Below, in pieces: positions 36,221 to 44,817 of a stretch of 64,000 nucleotides of DNA. This stretch comes from Chitinophaga sp. XS-30. Lineage in GTDB: Bacteria > Bacteroidota > Bacteroidia > Chitinophagales > Chitinophagaceae. Numbering within the stretch: position 1 is the first letter of the stretch; each line of letters starts with the position of its first letter. The notes under the pieces are model-generated. The model was not told the origin of the DNA. It worked only from the letters and a program-made list of their open reading frames with translations, and did no database searches. The position numbers and the translations under genes are program-made. The stretch is taken from positions 1,858,032 to 1,922,031 of the forward strand of contig NZ_CP043006.1 in assembly GCF_008086345.1 (NCBI RefSeq), in the 5' to 3' direction.

Positions 36221-37278
36221 TAGGTGGTGAACACCACTTTGTCCACTACAACTCCCAGTTTCTTTACACCGGAGTTGTCCGCTTTGAATTTGGTATCGCC
36301 GGTAAATTTATCGTAGAGATCGGGATCGCCGCTGTTGATCGCTTTGAAGAGGATGTTCACCCCTTTCTTGTCCAGCGCCCCGCCTTCCCAGCTGTCCACG
36401 ATCCCGCCATTGGTCCATTCAAAACCATTAACGCGGAAGGAGCGGGTATTGATCTTCACTACTTTTTCTATGGGGTCACCGGGTTTGATACCGAAGGGTG
36501 ATTTCCATTTGCTGTTTTCCATGCCGAAGGTGATGGTTTTGGTGGAATCCTTGCGGAAGACCACTTCCATTTCATTATTCGTGTCCGGATACACCACCCA
36601 GGCCTTGCCGGCATCATTGCCATCCAGATCGGAAACGCCGCGTAATACGACGTTTTCCTTTCCGTACAGATTGACCAGGTCGTCCGGCCTTTGCAGGGCG
36701 AATACGGCCCGTACGTCCCAGTTCCGGGTATCTTCGGGCTCAGCGGCGGTCGCTGTGCCTGTTGCTCCCGCGGCAGCGGGAACGGCCGTTGCTGTATTGA
36801 CGGTGGTCACATTCCCCGGCTGTGCTGCGGGAGGGGCTACCATTACGGAAGTGACCTTGGGTATCGCACCGATGCGGTACAATTCTGCCTTTTCTTCCTG
36901 CAGTTCCTTCGCTTCGCCTTTGAACTTGTTCACCACATAGGTAGCAATGGGATATACGTTGCCGGAAGAGATGTTCATGGCCCTGAGATTGGCGATCAGC
37001 GTTTGCCGGTTGCCATCGCTGTACTGATACAGGAATTTAAGGGCGGCATCCATGGCGGCCGGGTCTTTTTTCAGCTCCATCATCGTTTTGTCCACTTCCA
37101 GCCCGCCGGACCCTGTGCGGCTCATCTGCTCCGTTACGAACACCAGCGCAGGATCGTTGCGCAACTGGAACTGATGGGCCATCCGTTCGGAAATATTCTC
37201 AATGGCTGACTCGGAAAGCTTCTGCGCCTGCGCGGCAAAAGGAACGATCAGCATCAGCAAAACAAACAGCCTTTTCAT
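36214..37278 (-). CDS. exported protein of unknown function
   Basis: 354 residues from ATG 37278 (MKRLFVLLMLIVPFAAQAQ); an in-frame ATG at 37293 would lengthen the signal peptide. The N-terminal half is helical and charged (SAIENISERMAHQFQLR, KKDPAAMDAALKFLYQY). An Ala/Thr/Pro/Val-rich linker (~residues 145-185) leads to a beta-rich C-terminal domain (NWDVRAVFALQRPDDLVNLY, VLRGVSDLDGNDAGKAWVVY). No family is recognized. It is likely periplasmic and is divergent from the DUF4198-type gene. Confidence 0.75.
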   Translation of the reverse strand: MKRLFVLLMLIVPFAAQAQKLSESAIENISERMAHQFQLRNDPALVFVTEQMSRTGSGGLEVDKTMMELKKDPAAMDAALKFLYQYSDGNRQTLIANLRAMNISSGNVYPIATYVVNKFKGEAKELQEEKAELYRIGAIPKVTSVMVAPPAAQPGNVTTVNTATAVPAAAGATGTATAAEPEDTRNWDVRAVFALQRPDDLVNLYGKENVVLRGVSDLDGNDAGKAWVVYPDTNNEMEVVFRKDSTKTITFGMENSKWKSPFGIKPGDPIEKVVKINTRSFRVNGFEWTNGGIVDSWEGGALDKKGVNILFKAINSGDPDLYDKFTGDTKFKADNSGVKKLGVVVDKVVFTTYQ

Positions 37279-37436
37279 ATATGTCAGTTTCATGGTCGTT
37301 AAATTTCGGGAGAATACCCCTTACAACGAAGATACGGAGCAAATATTATGCTAGAACAGCCGTAGAAAGCCCCATTTATTTCCCGTTTGCGCAACTCATT
37401 TTCCCGATCCGATCAGGCAAACCTGGCAGTGCGGCA

Positions 37437-37444
37437 TAACTTTG
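37437..37444 (+). promoter_or_regulatory. candidate -7 promoter element (TAACTTTG)
   Basis: TAACTTTG fits the TAnnTTTG consensus exactly and ends 18 bp before the DUF4198-type start codon. A -33 TTTG/TTG is not evident at normal spacing. Confidence 0.4.
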
Positions 37445-37462
37445 CGCCACAAACATTAAAAT

Positions 37463-38182
37463 ATGATCAGATCAATGCTCCTCATGGCAGTGATGGTACT
37501 GGCTGTTTCCCAGGCTTTCGCCCATGCCCTCTGGATAGAAACAAGCCCCTCGGGCAAAAAAGGACAAGCCCAGGAGGTGAGGATATTCTTCGGTGAGTAT
37601 GCGGACAAGGATATTTCTCCGCTGGACAAATGGTTTTCCGATACCAAAGCATATACCCTGACACTCATCACGCCCGGTAAAAAGACGGTAAAGCTCAGTT
37701 CCGTACCGGGTAGCGATCACTATAAAGCATTTTTCACGCCCACGGAAGATGGCGTGTACACTGTAGTGTTGCAGCACACCGTTAAAGACGTGTACCATGG
37801 CAGCCGCCTGGATTATCACTCCAGCGCTGTAGTACAGGTCGGGACAAGTTCCGGCGGTGATGCTGCGACAACCAACCCTAACCGCATCAGCGTGTACACC
37901 AAAGCGAAGGACAGCTACCGGGCCAACGAAAGCATTGCCCTGCAGGTATTGCTGAACCAGGCGGCTGCCGGTTCAAAGGAGGTGGAAGTTTTCGCGCCTA
38001 ACGGCTGGGGTAAAACCTTGTGGACCGACAGCACCGGCTCCGCCAGCTTCACGCCGATCTGGCCCGGTCGCTATATGGTGGAAGTGGCCGATACAGATAA
38101 TAAAACAACCGGTGACCATCATGGCAAGCCCTTTCAGAAAGTATGGCGCTGCGCGACCTATTGTATTGAAGTTTCCGAGTAA
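37463..38182 (+). CDS. DUF4198-type exported protein
   Basis: A 239-residue exported protein: signal peptide ends SQAFA, and mature HALWIETSPSGKKG starts with the His-Ala-Leu-Trp motif common to DUF4198/NikM-like periplasmic proteins linked to metal or cobalamin handling. Two beta-sandwich halves follow (FTPTEDGVYTVVLQHTVK, SYRANESIALQVLLNQ, SFTPIWPGRYMVEVAD). Its own terminator lies 26 bp after the stop. It has no transport genes next to it, so the metal role is inference. Confidence 0.75.
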   Translation: MIRSMLLMAVMVLAVSQAFAHALWIETSPSGKKGQAQEVRIFFGEYADKDISPLDKWFSDTKAYTLTLITPGKKTVKLSSVPGSDHYKAFFTPTEDGVYTVVLQHTVKDVYHGSRLDYHSSAVVQVGTSSGGDAATTNPNRISVYTKAKDSYRANESIALQVLLNQAAAGSKEVEVFAPNGWGKTLWTDSTGSASFTPIWPGRYMVEVADTDNKTTGDHHGKPFQKVWRCATYCIEVSE

Positions 38183-38207
38183 AGCTATAGTCAAAACAAT
38201 CAAACCG

Positions 38208-38238
38208 TCCCTGCTGGTGTTTACCGGCAGGGATTTTT
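38208..38238 (+). terminator. rho-independent terminator
   Basis: Stem TCCCTGCTGG (38208-38217) with CCGGCAGGGA (38224-38233), one wobble, loop TGTTTA, then five Ts. It ends the DUF4198-type transcript. The core CTGGTGTTTACCGG (38214-38227) is identical to 31296-31309. Confidence 0.85.
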
Positions 38239-38478
38239 GTTGTGGAAATGCTGGTATGCGTGGCCGGGGTTTCTGTCAGTTCTGTTTCCACCCCTGCGGC
38301 AAGCCGCCCTTGGGCATAAGGAGGAAGTATGGCTGTTTCCCGCCAGATAAAAAATCATAAAAAAGTATTATCTTTTCACTTCAGAAAGCTATTCAGACAA
38401 TCGACTTTTTGCTGTGAGAACCAGATAAGCTTCAAACCCATTTTACTGATCCCCCTAACCCTGAGTGAATTAGTAGGA

Positions 38479-38868
38479 ATGACTGACAGGCGAATACATA
38501 TCAGGCAACTGATGCTTGAAAGGCTGACCGGCATCATCCCCGCGGAAGATGACCGCTATCTGCAGCATTTGATCGATGCCGAAGAGGATGTTCGTGAACT
38601 TTGGATGGAGTTCCAGGAAGAAGCCCGCGAAACGGAAGCCCGTTATTTCGTGGAACGGCTCGATACCAAAGAAGAGCTGGCAGTACTGCGGAAACGTGAG
38701 CCGGGCAGGGATTACCGGCTTATTGAATGGCTGGTGGCCGTTGGTATCATTGTGATGCTGGGCAGCATCTCCTTCTTTTTCCCTGCCGGTGAACAGCTGA
38801 AGCAGGATTTCCCGCCTGCTGCGGACACCCTCTCTCTCCACAAACCGCAGGAATTACGCTCCAATTAA
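38479..38868 (+). CDS. small single-TM protein, anti-sigma-like
   Basis: 129 residues from ATG 38479 (MTDRRIHIRQLMLERLTG). A cytosolic helical N-terminus (~75 residues, ERLTGIIPAEDDRYLQHLI) is followed by one TM segment (IEWLVAVGIIVMLGSISFFF) and a short exported tail. The N-terminus resembles the first helices of Bacteroidota FecR-type anti-sigma factors, but the FecR domain is absent. An alternative in-frame start at 38329 has an unusually strong Shine-Dalgarno (AAGGAGG, 38319-38325), yet the added 50 residues look non-conserved. It lies 9 bp before the SGNH hydrolase and is probably co-transcribed. Confidence 0.6.
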   Translation: MTDRRIHIRQLMLERLTGIIPAEDDRYLQHLIDAEEDVRELWMEFQEEARETEARYFVERLDTKEELAVLRKREPGRDYRLIEWLVAVGIIVMLGSISFFFPAGEQLKQDFPPAADTLSLHKPQELRSN

Positions 38869-38877
38869 TTATTTTTA

Positions 38878-40236
38878 ATGATGCGCTCACTGATCTTACT
38901 ACTCGCAGTTGTCTGCGCCCTCTCCGCCAATGCACAAATATTCAAAAAAGGCGACAGGGTCTGCTTCGTCGGCAACAGCATCACCCATAATGGCGATTAC
39001 TGGCACAACATCCAGCTGTATTACGCTACCCGTTTTCCTTCCCTGGATGTAAAATTCTTCAACTGCGGCATCTCCGGTGACGTCACTGCCGGCATCCTTC
39101 GCCGGATGAACAGCGATATCCTCGTACATCGCCCCACATGGGCTGTTATCATGATCGGGATGAATGATGTGAACCGGCCACTGTATGATGCCAGGCGGAA
39201 AAATGAACCGGGTATCAGGGAAAAGCAGCTGGCAGCGCTGACTGCATATAAAAAGAATCTGGACAGTGTTATCCGTGTCTTCCGGGACAAAGGGGTTAAC
39301 GTGATCCTGCAAACCCCGTCCATCTACGATCAGACGGCGAAGATCGCTGCCAACAACCTCTTTGGCGTCAATGATGCGCTGAAGGCCTGTGCGGAATTCA
39401 TCAAAGATGAAGCAGAAAAGGACAAACTGACTGTTGTGGATTACTGGACGATGCTCAGCAATCTCAATGCGGAAGTACAACGAGCCGATTCCACAGCCAC
39501 CCTCATCGGGAAAGACCGTGTGCATCCCGGCGGAACAGGGCATTTGCTGATGGCCTGGGAATTTTTGCGGGCGACCAAAGCGCCGGCCATCGTGTCCACC
39601 ATTGTGATTGACAGGGATGCTGCATCCAGCAGATCCAAAAGCCGGCAATGCGAAATTACCAACATGAAACGTACTGATGAACTGATCTCCTTCACCTGCA
39701 GGGAAAAGGCTTTGCCGTTCCCGCTGCGGGAAGATCAGATGGAGGTGCCGGACATCGTGGCTTTTGATAACAGTATCAACCGCGAAGTGCTGCAATTCAA
39801 TTACATCAAACCCGGTAACTATATCTTGTCCATCGACGGAGAAGAGATCGGAAAGTATTTTTCGGGAGAACTGGAAAGAGGGATCAACCTGAGCCGGCTG
39901 CGTAATTTGCAGCAATACCGGCAGGCGGTGACAGTCAGGGAGCTGCTGCGGCAAAGCTGGGAGTTGGAAAGCCGATTAAGGACGCTGCGCCTGATAGAGC
40001 ATCGTTATATCAACCAGCTGCCGGATAATAAAAACCTGGGAACGGTACGAAAATTCTATGATACGGCGCATGCGCACAAACCGGATACCGATTATGTGAA
40101 AAAGCTGTTTCTGCAATACCTGGAGAACAAGCCGGCAGAGGAGGATATCCGGCGGAAATGGCAGCGGTCGCTCGATTCGTTGCCGAAGTTGAACAAACCC
40201 GTGGCGCATGATTTCGTATTGCGGAAAGCTGGATAA
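38878..40236 (+). CDS. SGNH/GDSL hydrolase, exported
   Basis: A 452-residue exported esterase-type protein. The signal peptide ends LSANAQ. Block I is FVGNSITHNGDYW with the nucleophile serine, block III GMNDVNRP, and block V DRVHPGGTGH supplies Asp and His. Residues ~240-330 form a beta region, and a charged helical tail follows. Such proteins often deacetylate glycans, but no substrate is evident here. It follows the one-TM protein closely and converges on the VOC gene with 3 bp between stops. Confidence 0.85.
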   Translation: MMRSLILLLAVVCALSANAQIFKKGDRVCFVGNSITHNGDYWHNIQLYYATRFPSLDVKFFNCGISGDVTAGILRRMNSDILVHRPTWAVIMIGMNDVNRPLYDARRKNEPGIREKQLAALTAYKKNLDSVIRVFRDKGVNVILQTPSIYDQTAKIAANNLFGVNDALKACAEFIKDEAEKDKLTVVDYWTMLSNLNAEVQRADSTATLIGKDRVHPGGTGHLLMAWEFLRATKAPAIVSTIVIDRDAASSRSKSRQCEITNMKRTDELISFTCREKALPFPLREDQMEVPDIVAFDNSINREVLQFNYIKPGNYILSIDGEEIGKYFSGELERGINLSRLRNLQQYRQAVTVRELLRQSWELESRLRTLRLIEHRYINQLPDNKNLGTVRKFYDTAHAHKPDTDYVKKLFLQYLENKPAEEDIRRKWQRSLDSLPKLNKPVAHDFVLRKAG

Positions 40237-40239
40237 GCG

Positions 40240-40686
40240 TTACGACCGGGCATCGTTCACTTCCACCCAATAGCCGTCCGGGTCTTGCAGATAGATCTGT
40301 TTGACGCCGTCTACCCGCAAAGTCATCTTGTTCTTTTCTCCCTGCCAGTTCCGGTATGGAATGCCTGCTTTTTTCAATCGTTCGATGAAAGCTTCAACGG
40401 AAGCAACGCTGAAGCAGATATGAGTGTTGATGTCGCCCTGCTGTTTGCTTTTTGCCCCCGCGATCAGGTGCAGGTGGCTTTTGGGGCCAACGGAGAACCA
40501 GGTATGTTTGCCGTCATGAAAGGGCTCGGGGATCGTATCCAGCCCAAGAAAATCCCGGTAAAAAACCGTGGCTTTCTGCAGGTCCTGCACATACAGCGCA
40601 ATATGGTTCAGCGAAACGCGGGTTTCCTGCGCGGCGGCATTCAGACCGGCACCGGCGAAAAACAGTAAGAACAAAACTTTCCTCAT
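40240..40686 (-). CDS. exported VOC/glyoxalase-fold protein
   Basis: 148 residues: signal peptide GAGLNAAAQ, then one VOC module pair (VSLNHIALYVQDLQKATVFY, FLGLDTIPEP, HICFSVASVEAFIERLKKAG, QIYLQDPDGYWVEVND). The metal-site positions His (LNHIAL) and Glu (WVEVND) are present. Export is unusual for this mostly cytosolic fold. Its start overlaps the stop of the 4-TM gene (ATGA), so the two are co-translated. A substrate cannot be named. Confidence 0.85.
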   Translation of the reverse strand: MRKVLFLLFFAGAGLNAAAQETRVSLNHIALYVQDLQKATVFYRDFLGLDTIPEPFHDGKHTWFSVGPKSHLHLIAGAKSKQQGDINTHICFSVASVEAFIERLKKAGIPYRNWQGEKNKMTLRVDGVKQIYLQDPDGYWVEVNDARS

Positions 40687-41057
40687 AGCGATACAAGATA
40701 CATATCTCCTCTTTTTTCTTTTGAAAAATATGAAAGAGGGACCAGCAGGAGAATGGACATGATAAAGCTTCCGCCGATCAGCAGGCTTCCGGCCAGCAGC
40801 AGGTTTCCCGCGTCCTTCCCGGCTGCCCGCAGGTCCGTCACCTCATCCGCCAGCGCCAGGAACATGAAAATGGACAGGAACATCATCAATCCCCCGGTCA
40901 CCAGCCGGGCATAAAAGCGCCGGATAAAAAGCAAGGCACCAAAGATCAGCAGCAATACGATGGCGGAGTAATTGAAAGCGCCCCATAACATACCGGCGGC
41001 GCAGATAATAAAGTAGGAACAGGGGAGATAATGGAGAAGTATCCATTCTTTTTTCAT
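40683..41057 (-). CDS. small four-TM membrane protein, unknown function
   Basis: 124 residues with four hydrophobic segments (~8-26, 30-46, 50-71, 85-112) and a positively charged C-terminus (SKEKRGDMYLVSL). No family is recognized. It is translationally coupled by ATGA to the exported VOC protein and divergent from the FMN reductase gene over 101 bp. Confidence 0.7.
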   Translation of the reverse strand: MKKEWILLHYLPCSYFIICAAGMLWGAFNYSAIVLLLIFGALLFIRRFYARLVTGGLMMFLSIFMFLALADEVTDLRAAGKDAGNLLLAGSLLIGGSFIMSILLLVPLSYFSKEKRGDMYLVSL

Positions 41058-41158
41058 ATGTATCGGGATTAATCTTTACAAGATATCGTGTTGCGCCCGT
41101 TTTTCCTATAGCATTTTTGTGCCTATTTTTACCGCATCAATACAAAAACACAGCATAT

Positions 41159-41710
41159 ATGATACATATCGTTGGAATATCCGGAAGCCTGCGGGCGGGC
41201 TCTTATAATACTTCGTTGCTGAAAGCGGCAATGGAGTTGCTGCCTGAAGGCGTTACGGCGGAGATCGTTCGTTTTGATGACGTGCCGATGTATAATGCGG
41301 ACCTGGATACGGGCGATCGTCCCCCTGCCGTGCGGCGTTTCCGGGAAACCCTGGCCAAAGCGGATGCTTTCCTGATCGCTTCCCCGGAGTACAATTATTC
41401 CATCCCGGGTGGCCTCAAGAACGCAATAGACTGGGCTTCCAGGGGTCAGGATGCCCCGCTGATGCACAAACCGGTAGCCCTTATGGGCGCTACGCCGGGA
41501 ATGTGGGGCACGGTGCGGATGCAACTGGCCTTCAAGCAGGTTTTCCAGTTCCTGAACATGAAAGAAACCGGGAAGCCGGAAGTACTGGTGGCGCAAGCGC
41601 CCACCAAATTTGATGAGCAGGGCCGGCTGACAGACGAAAAGACCCGCGACCTCGTCTCCCGCCAGCTGACAGCCCTTCGTGACCTTACCCTGCAATTGCA
41701 GAAGAAATAG
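41159..41710 (+). CDS. NAD(P)H-dependent FMN reductase
   Basis: 183 residues from ATG 41159 (MIHIVGISGSLRAGS). Flavodoxin-like fold with the FMN phosphate loop GSLRAGSYNTSLLKAA and the signature SPEYNYSIPGGLKNAIDW, as in ChrR/azoreductase-type enzymes that reduce quinones, azo dyes or chromate. It would draw NADPH, which the following gnd-zwf-pgl genes supply; the 50-bp gap allows co-transcription, though gnd may have its own promoter. Confidence 0.92.
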   Translation: MIHIVGISGSLRAGSYNTSLLKAAMELLPEGVTAEIVRFDDVPMYNADLDTGDRPPAVRRFRETLAKADAFLIASPEYNYSIPGGLKNAIDWASRGQDAPLMHKPVALMGATPGMWGTVRMQLAFKQVFQFLNMKETGKPEVLVAQAPTKFDEQGRLTDEKTRDLVSRQLTALRDLTLQLQKK

Positions 41711-41760
41711 TGCCGGTAATTGGCTAATTTTACCGCTTATTACCACAGATAAATCTAGAT

Positions 41761-43176
41761 ATGTCAAACAGCTTGTACGATTTTGGAATGATCGGTCTGG
41801 GCGTGATGGGGCGAAACCTCCTGCTCAATATGGCGGATCATGGGTTTGCCGTGATCGGCTTCGATAAGGATACAGAAAAGGCCAAAGCCCTGGAAACTTC
41901 CGCCTCCGCAGGCACCCGCGTAAAAGGGGTAGTAGCCCTGGAGGAGATGATCAGCCGGTTGCAGCGCCCCCGCCGGGTAATGATGCTCGTACCGGCCGGC
42001 AAACCGGTAGATGATGTACTGGATGCATTGAAACTTCTCCTGGAACCGGGAGACATCGTAATAGACGGAGGCAACTCTCACTATACCGATACCCTCCGCC
42101 GGGTGACCTCGACCCGTGAAGCCGGCTTTCACTTCATGGGCGTAGGCGTGTCCGGCGGCGAACAGGGCGCCCGCACCGGCCCAAGTATTATGCCGGGTGG
42201 CGACCAGGAAGCATATGCCCATGTAAAGCCCATGTTGGAGGCTATCTCCGCCAAAGTGGAAGGAGAGCCCTGTGTGGCTTACCTCGGCAAAGGCGCCGCA
42301 GGGCATTATGTGAAAATGGTGCATAATGGTATCGAATACGCCATCATGCAACTGATCAGCGAAAGCTACCGCCTGCTTAAAGCAGCCGGACTGGATAACG
42401 ACAGGCTGCACGAAGTGTACAAACAATGGAATGAAGGGGAAATGCAGTCATTCCTCCTGGAGATCACTGCGGACATCTTCCTGCAGCCGGATGACAAATC
42501 CGGACTGCGCCTGATAGACGTGATCTCCGATAAAGCCGGTTCCAAAGGCACCGGTAAATGGACTTCCCAGGATGCCATGGACCTCGGCGTACCGGCTACC
42601 GTGATAGACACGGCCGTTGCCATGCGCACCATTTCCGCATTCCGCGATGAACGCCTGGAAGCCGCAGCCATTTATAAAGAACCGGAAATACCTGTTCCGG
42701 CGGATCAGCAACTATTCATCTCCCAGGTGCAGGATGCCTTGCAGTTCGCCACCATTATGTGTTACGCACAGGGCATGGCCATGCTGCACAGCGCCTCCTC
42801 CGCACTGGAAATGGATATTCCGCTGCCACAGGCTCTCAAGGTATGGCGCGGCGGCTGCATCATCCGCTCCGCCCTGCTCGGTACGTTCTACAACGCCATG
42901 CAACAGGCCCCGGGCCTCCCTAACCTGCTGCTGAACGAAACCGTAGCGGAAATGATCAAAAGCAGAGAGCATAACATGCGTGCCGTGATCGTACAGGCGG
43001 CACAGGCCGGACTGCCCGCAGCAGGGTTCATGGCCGCATTGTCCTATTTCGATGCCTACCGCAGTGAAAGGCTGCCTACCAACCTGGTGCAGGCGCAGCG
43101 GGATTATTTCGGCGCACATACTTATCAGCGTATAGACATGCCCGGTAGTTTTCATACTTCCTGGCAACACCATTAA
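41761..43176 (+). CDS. gnd: 6-phosphogluconate dehydrogenase, decarboxylating
   Basis: 471 residues, full length for the family. N-terminal Rossmann domain (FGMIGLGVMGRNLLLNMADH), IVIDGGNSHYTDT, and GVGVSGGEQGARTGPSIMPG for substrate binding. KMVHNGIEYAIMQ contains the catalytic Lys-His-Asn, and the helical dimerization domain runs to the C-terminal tail. It makes ribulose 5-phosphate, CO2 and NADPH in the cytosol. It is first in the oxidative pentose phosphate set, 17 bp before zwf. Confidence 0.97.
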   Translation: MSNSLYDFGMIGLGVMGRNLLLNMADHGFAVIGFDKDTEKAKALETSASAGTRVKGVVALEEMISRLQRPRRVMMLVPAGKPVDDVLDALKLLLEPGDIVIDGGNSHYTDTLRRVTSTREAGFHFMGVGVSGGEQGARTGPSIMPGGDQEAYAHVKPMLEAISAKVEGEPCVAYLGKGAAGHYVKMVHNGIEYAIMQLISESYRLLKAAGLDNDRLHEVYKQWNEGEMQSFLLEITADIFLQPDDKSGLRLIDVISDKAGSKGTGKWTSQDAMDLGVPATVIDTAVAMRTISAFRDERLEAAAIYKEPEIPVPADQQLFISQVQDALQFATIMCYAQGMAMLHSASSALEMDIPLPQALKVWRGGCIIRSALLGTFYNAMQQAPGLPNLLLNETVAEMIKSREHNMRAVIVQAAQAGLPAAGFMAALSYFDAYRSERLPTNLVQAQRDYFGAHTYQRIDMPGSFHTSWQHH

Positions 43177-43193
43177 TCATCTTTATTTTTTTT

Positions 43194-44702
43194 ATGCAAC
43201 ACCATAAACGCCCACCAGCCTCCATACTCTTCATCTTTGGCGGCAGCGGCGACCTGAACTACCGGAAACTCACTCCGGCCCTGTACAACCTGTTCCTGGA
43301 CGAATGGATGCCGGAAAATTTTTCCATCGTAGGCATCGGCCGCACCGAATATTCCGCCGAAGCCTACCGGGAGCATCTGCTCGAAGGGATACAGCATTTC
43401 TCCCGCCGCAAAGGAGAACAGAACGGCCATGTGAAGAAGTTCTTCGAACATGTGAACTATCTGCAGCTGGATGCCGGGGATATTGCGTCCTATGCCCGCA
43501 TTACCGAATACGTGCAGGCAAAGGAAAAAGAATGGGACGTTCATCCCAACGTGATCTTCTACCTGGCCGTAGCGCCGCAACTCGTGCCGTCCATCGCGCA
43601 GGAGCTGGGCACGCTTAACCTCTGCAAGGATAAAGCCGCCACCCGCATCGTTATTGAAAAGCCCTTCGGGCACGACCTCGCCAGCGCGCATGAGCTGAAC
43701 GCCCTGCTGACCGGTTTGTTCGCGGAAGAACAGATCTTCCGTATCGATCATTATCTCGGTAAGGAAACCGTTCAGAACATCCTGGCGCTGCGTTTCGCCA
43801 ATGCCCTCTTTGAACCGGTGTGGAGCCGCCATTATATCGATCATATCCAGATCACCGCCGCAGAAAGCGTAGGGCTGGAAGACCGTGCGGGATACTACGA
43901 ACACTCCGGCGCCCTGCGGGACATGGTGCAGAACCACATCCTCCAGCTCATGTGCATGGTAGCCATGGAAGCTCCGGTTTCCTTCGATGCCAACGAGATC
44001 AGGAACAAAAAAGTGGATGTGCTGAATGCCATCCGCCCCATCAGGAAAGAAGACGTACACGAACATGCCGTACGCGGCCAGTACTCCGCCGGATGGATGA
44101 AAGGTAAACAGGTAGCGGGTTACCGGGAAGAGAAGAACGTGGCGCCTGAATCCAGAACGGAAACATATGCCGCAGTAAAATTTTATGTCGATAACTGGCG
44201 CTGGCAGGGTGTACCGTTTTATGTACGCACCGGTAAGCTGATGCATCAGAAGTCCACCCATGTCACCATCCAGTTCAAGGATGCGCCGACCTTTGCCTTC
44301 CCTTCGGAAGCCGCGGAATCCTGGCGCTCCAACAGGCTCACCATCAGCATACAGCCGGAAATGGATATCCGTATCCGCTTCCAGGCCAAGCGTCCGGGGC
44401 AAACGATGACGCTCGACCCTGTGAATATGACCTTCAACTACGAAGGTTCAGACGATCACACTCCGGAAGCCTATGAAACCCTGCTGCTGGATGTTATGGA
44501 AGGTGATGCTACGCTCTTCATGCGCGCAGACCAGGTGGAAGCCGCCTGGAAAGTGATCATGCCGATCCTGGAAACATGGGAGACCCGCCAGCCGCAGGAT
44601 TTCCCGAATTATAATCCGGATTCCTGGGGACCGGAAGATGCAGATGCCCTCATCGCCAAAGATGGCCATGCCTGGATCAATCTGCCACCCGAGAAAAAAT
44701 AA
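43194..44702 (+). CDS. zwf: glucose-6-phosphate 1-dehydrogenase
   Basis: 502 residues. NADP-binding start LFIFGGSGDLNYRKLTPALY, the conserved substrate site FRIDHYLGKETVQN with the reactive lysine, and VIEKPFGHDLASA. C-terminal sheet domain (TGKLMHQKSTHVTIQFK). It catalyzes the first, NADPH-yielding step of the oxidative pentose phosphate pathway. It starts 17 bp after gnd; a 115-nt structured gap separates it from pgl. Confidence 0.97.
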   Translation: MQHHKRPPASILFIFGGSGDLNYRKLTPALYNLFLDEWMPENFSIVGIGRTEYSAEAYREHLLEGIQHFSRRKGEQNGHVKKFFEHVNYLQLDAGDIASYARITEYVQAKEKEWDVHPNVIFYLAVAPQLVPSIAQELGTLNLCKDKAATRIVIEKPFGHDLASAHELNALLTGLFAEEQIFRIDHYLGKETVQNILALRFANALFEPVWSRHYIDHIQITAAESVGLEDRAGYYEHSGALRDMVQNHILQLMCMVAMEAPVSFDANEIRNKKVDVLNAIRPIRKEDVHEHAVRGQYSAGWMKGKQVAGYREEKNVAPESRTETYAAVKFYVDNWRWQGVPFYVRTGKLMHQKSTHVTIQFKDAPTFAFPSEAAESWRSNRLTISIQPEMDIRIRFQAKRPGQTMTLDPVNMTFNYEGSDDHTPEAYETLLLDVMEGDATLFMRADQVEAAWKVIMPILETWETRQPQDFPNYNPDSWGPEDADALIAKDGHAWINLPPEKK

Positions 44703-44708
44703 TTCAGC

Positions 44709-44793
44709 GGGGATGCCGCAACAGTAACATCTTATGGAGTGCGTTGCCATGCGGGCGATGCCCGGTCCGGAGAAGTTGCTTTGAGGCATCCCT
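44709..44793 (+). ncRNA. potential structured leader between zwf and pgl
   Basis: GGGATGCC (44710-44717) pairs with GGCATCCC (44785-44792), and the adjacent GCAAC (44718-44722) with GTTGC (44775-44779) across a 5-nt bulge. Inside, CGGGC-GAT-GCCCG (44752-44764) forms a tight hairpin. A short T-run follows (44793-44796). It could be an attenuator, partial terminator or processing site lowering pgl relative to zwf. The call rests on pairing only. Confidence 0.35.
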
Positions 44794-44817
44794 TTTCATG
44801 CAATAATCCGCTTTTAC

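Noticed and set aside
43164..43205. GCAACACCAT repeated at the gnd end and zwf start
   Set aside because: It encodes Gln-His-His in both proteins and is most simply a coincidence; there is no hairpin or further similarity around it.
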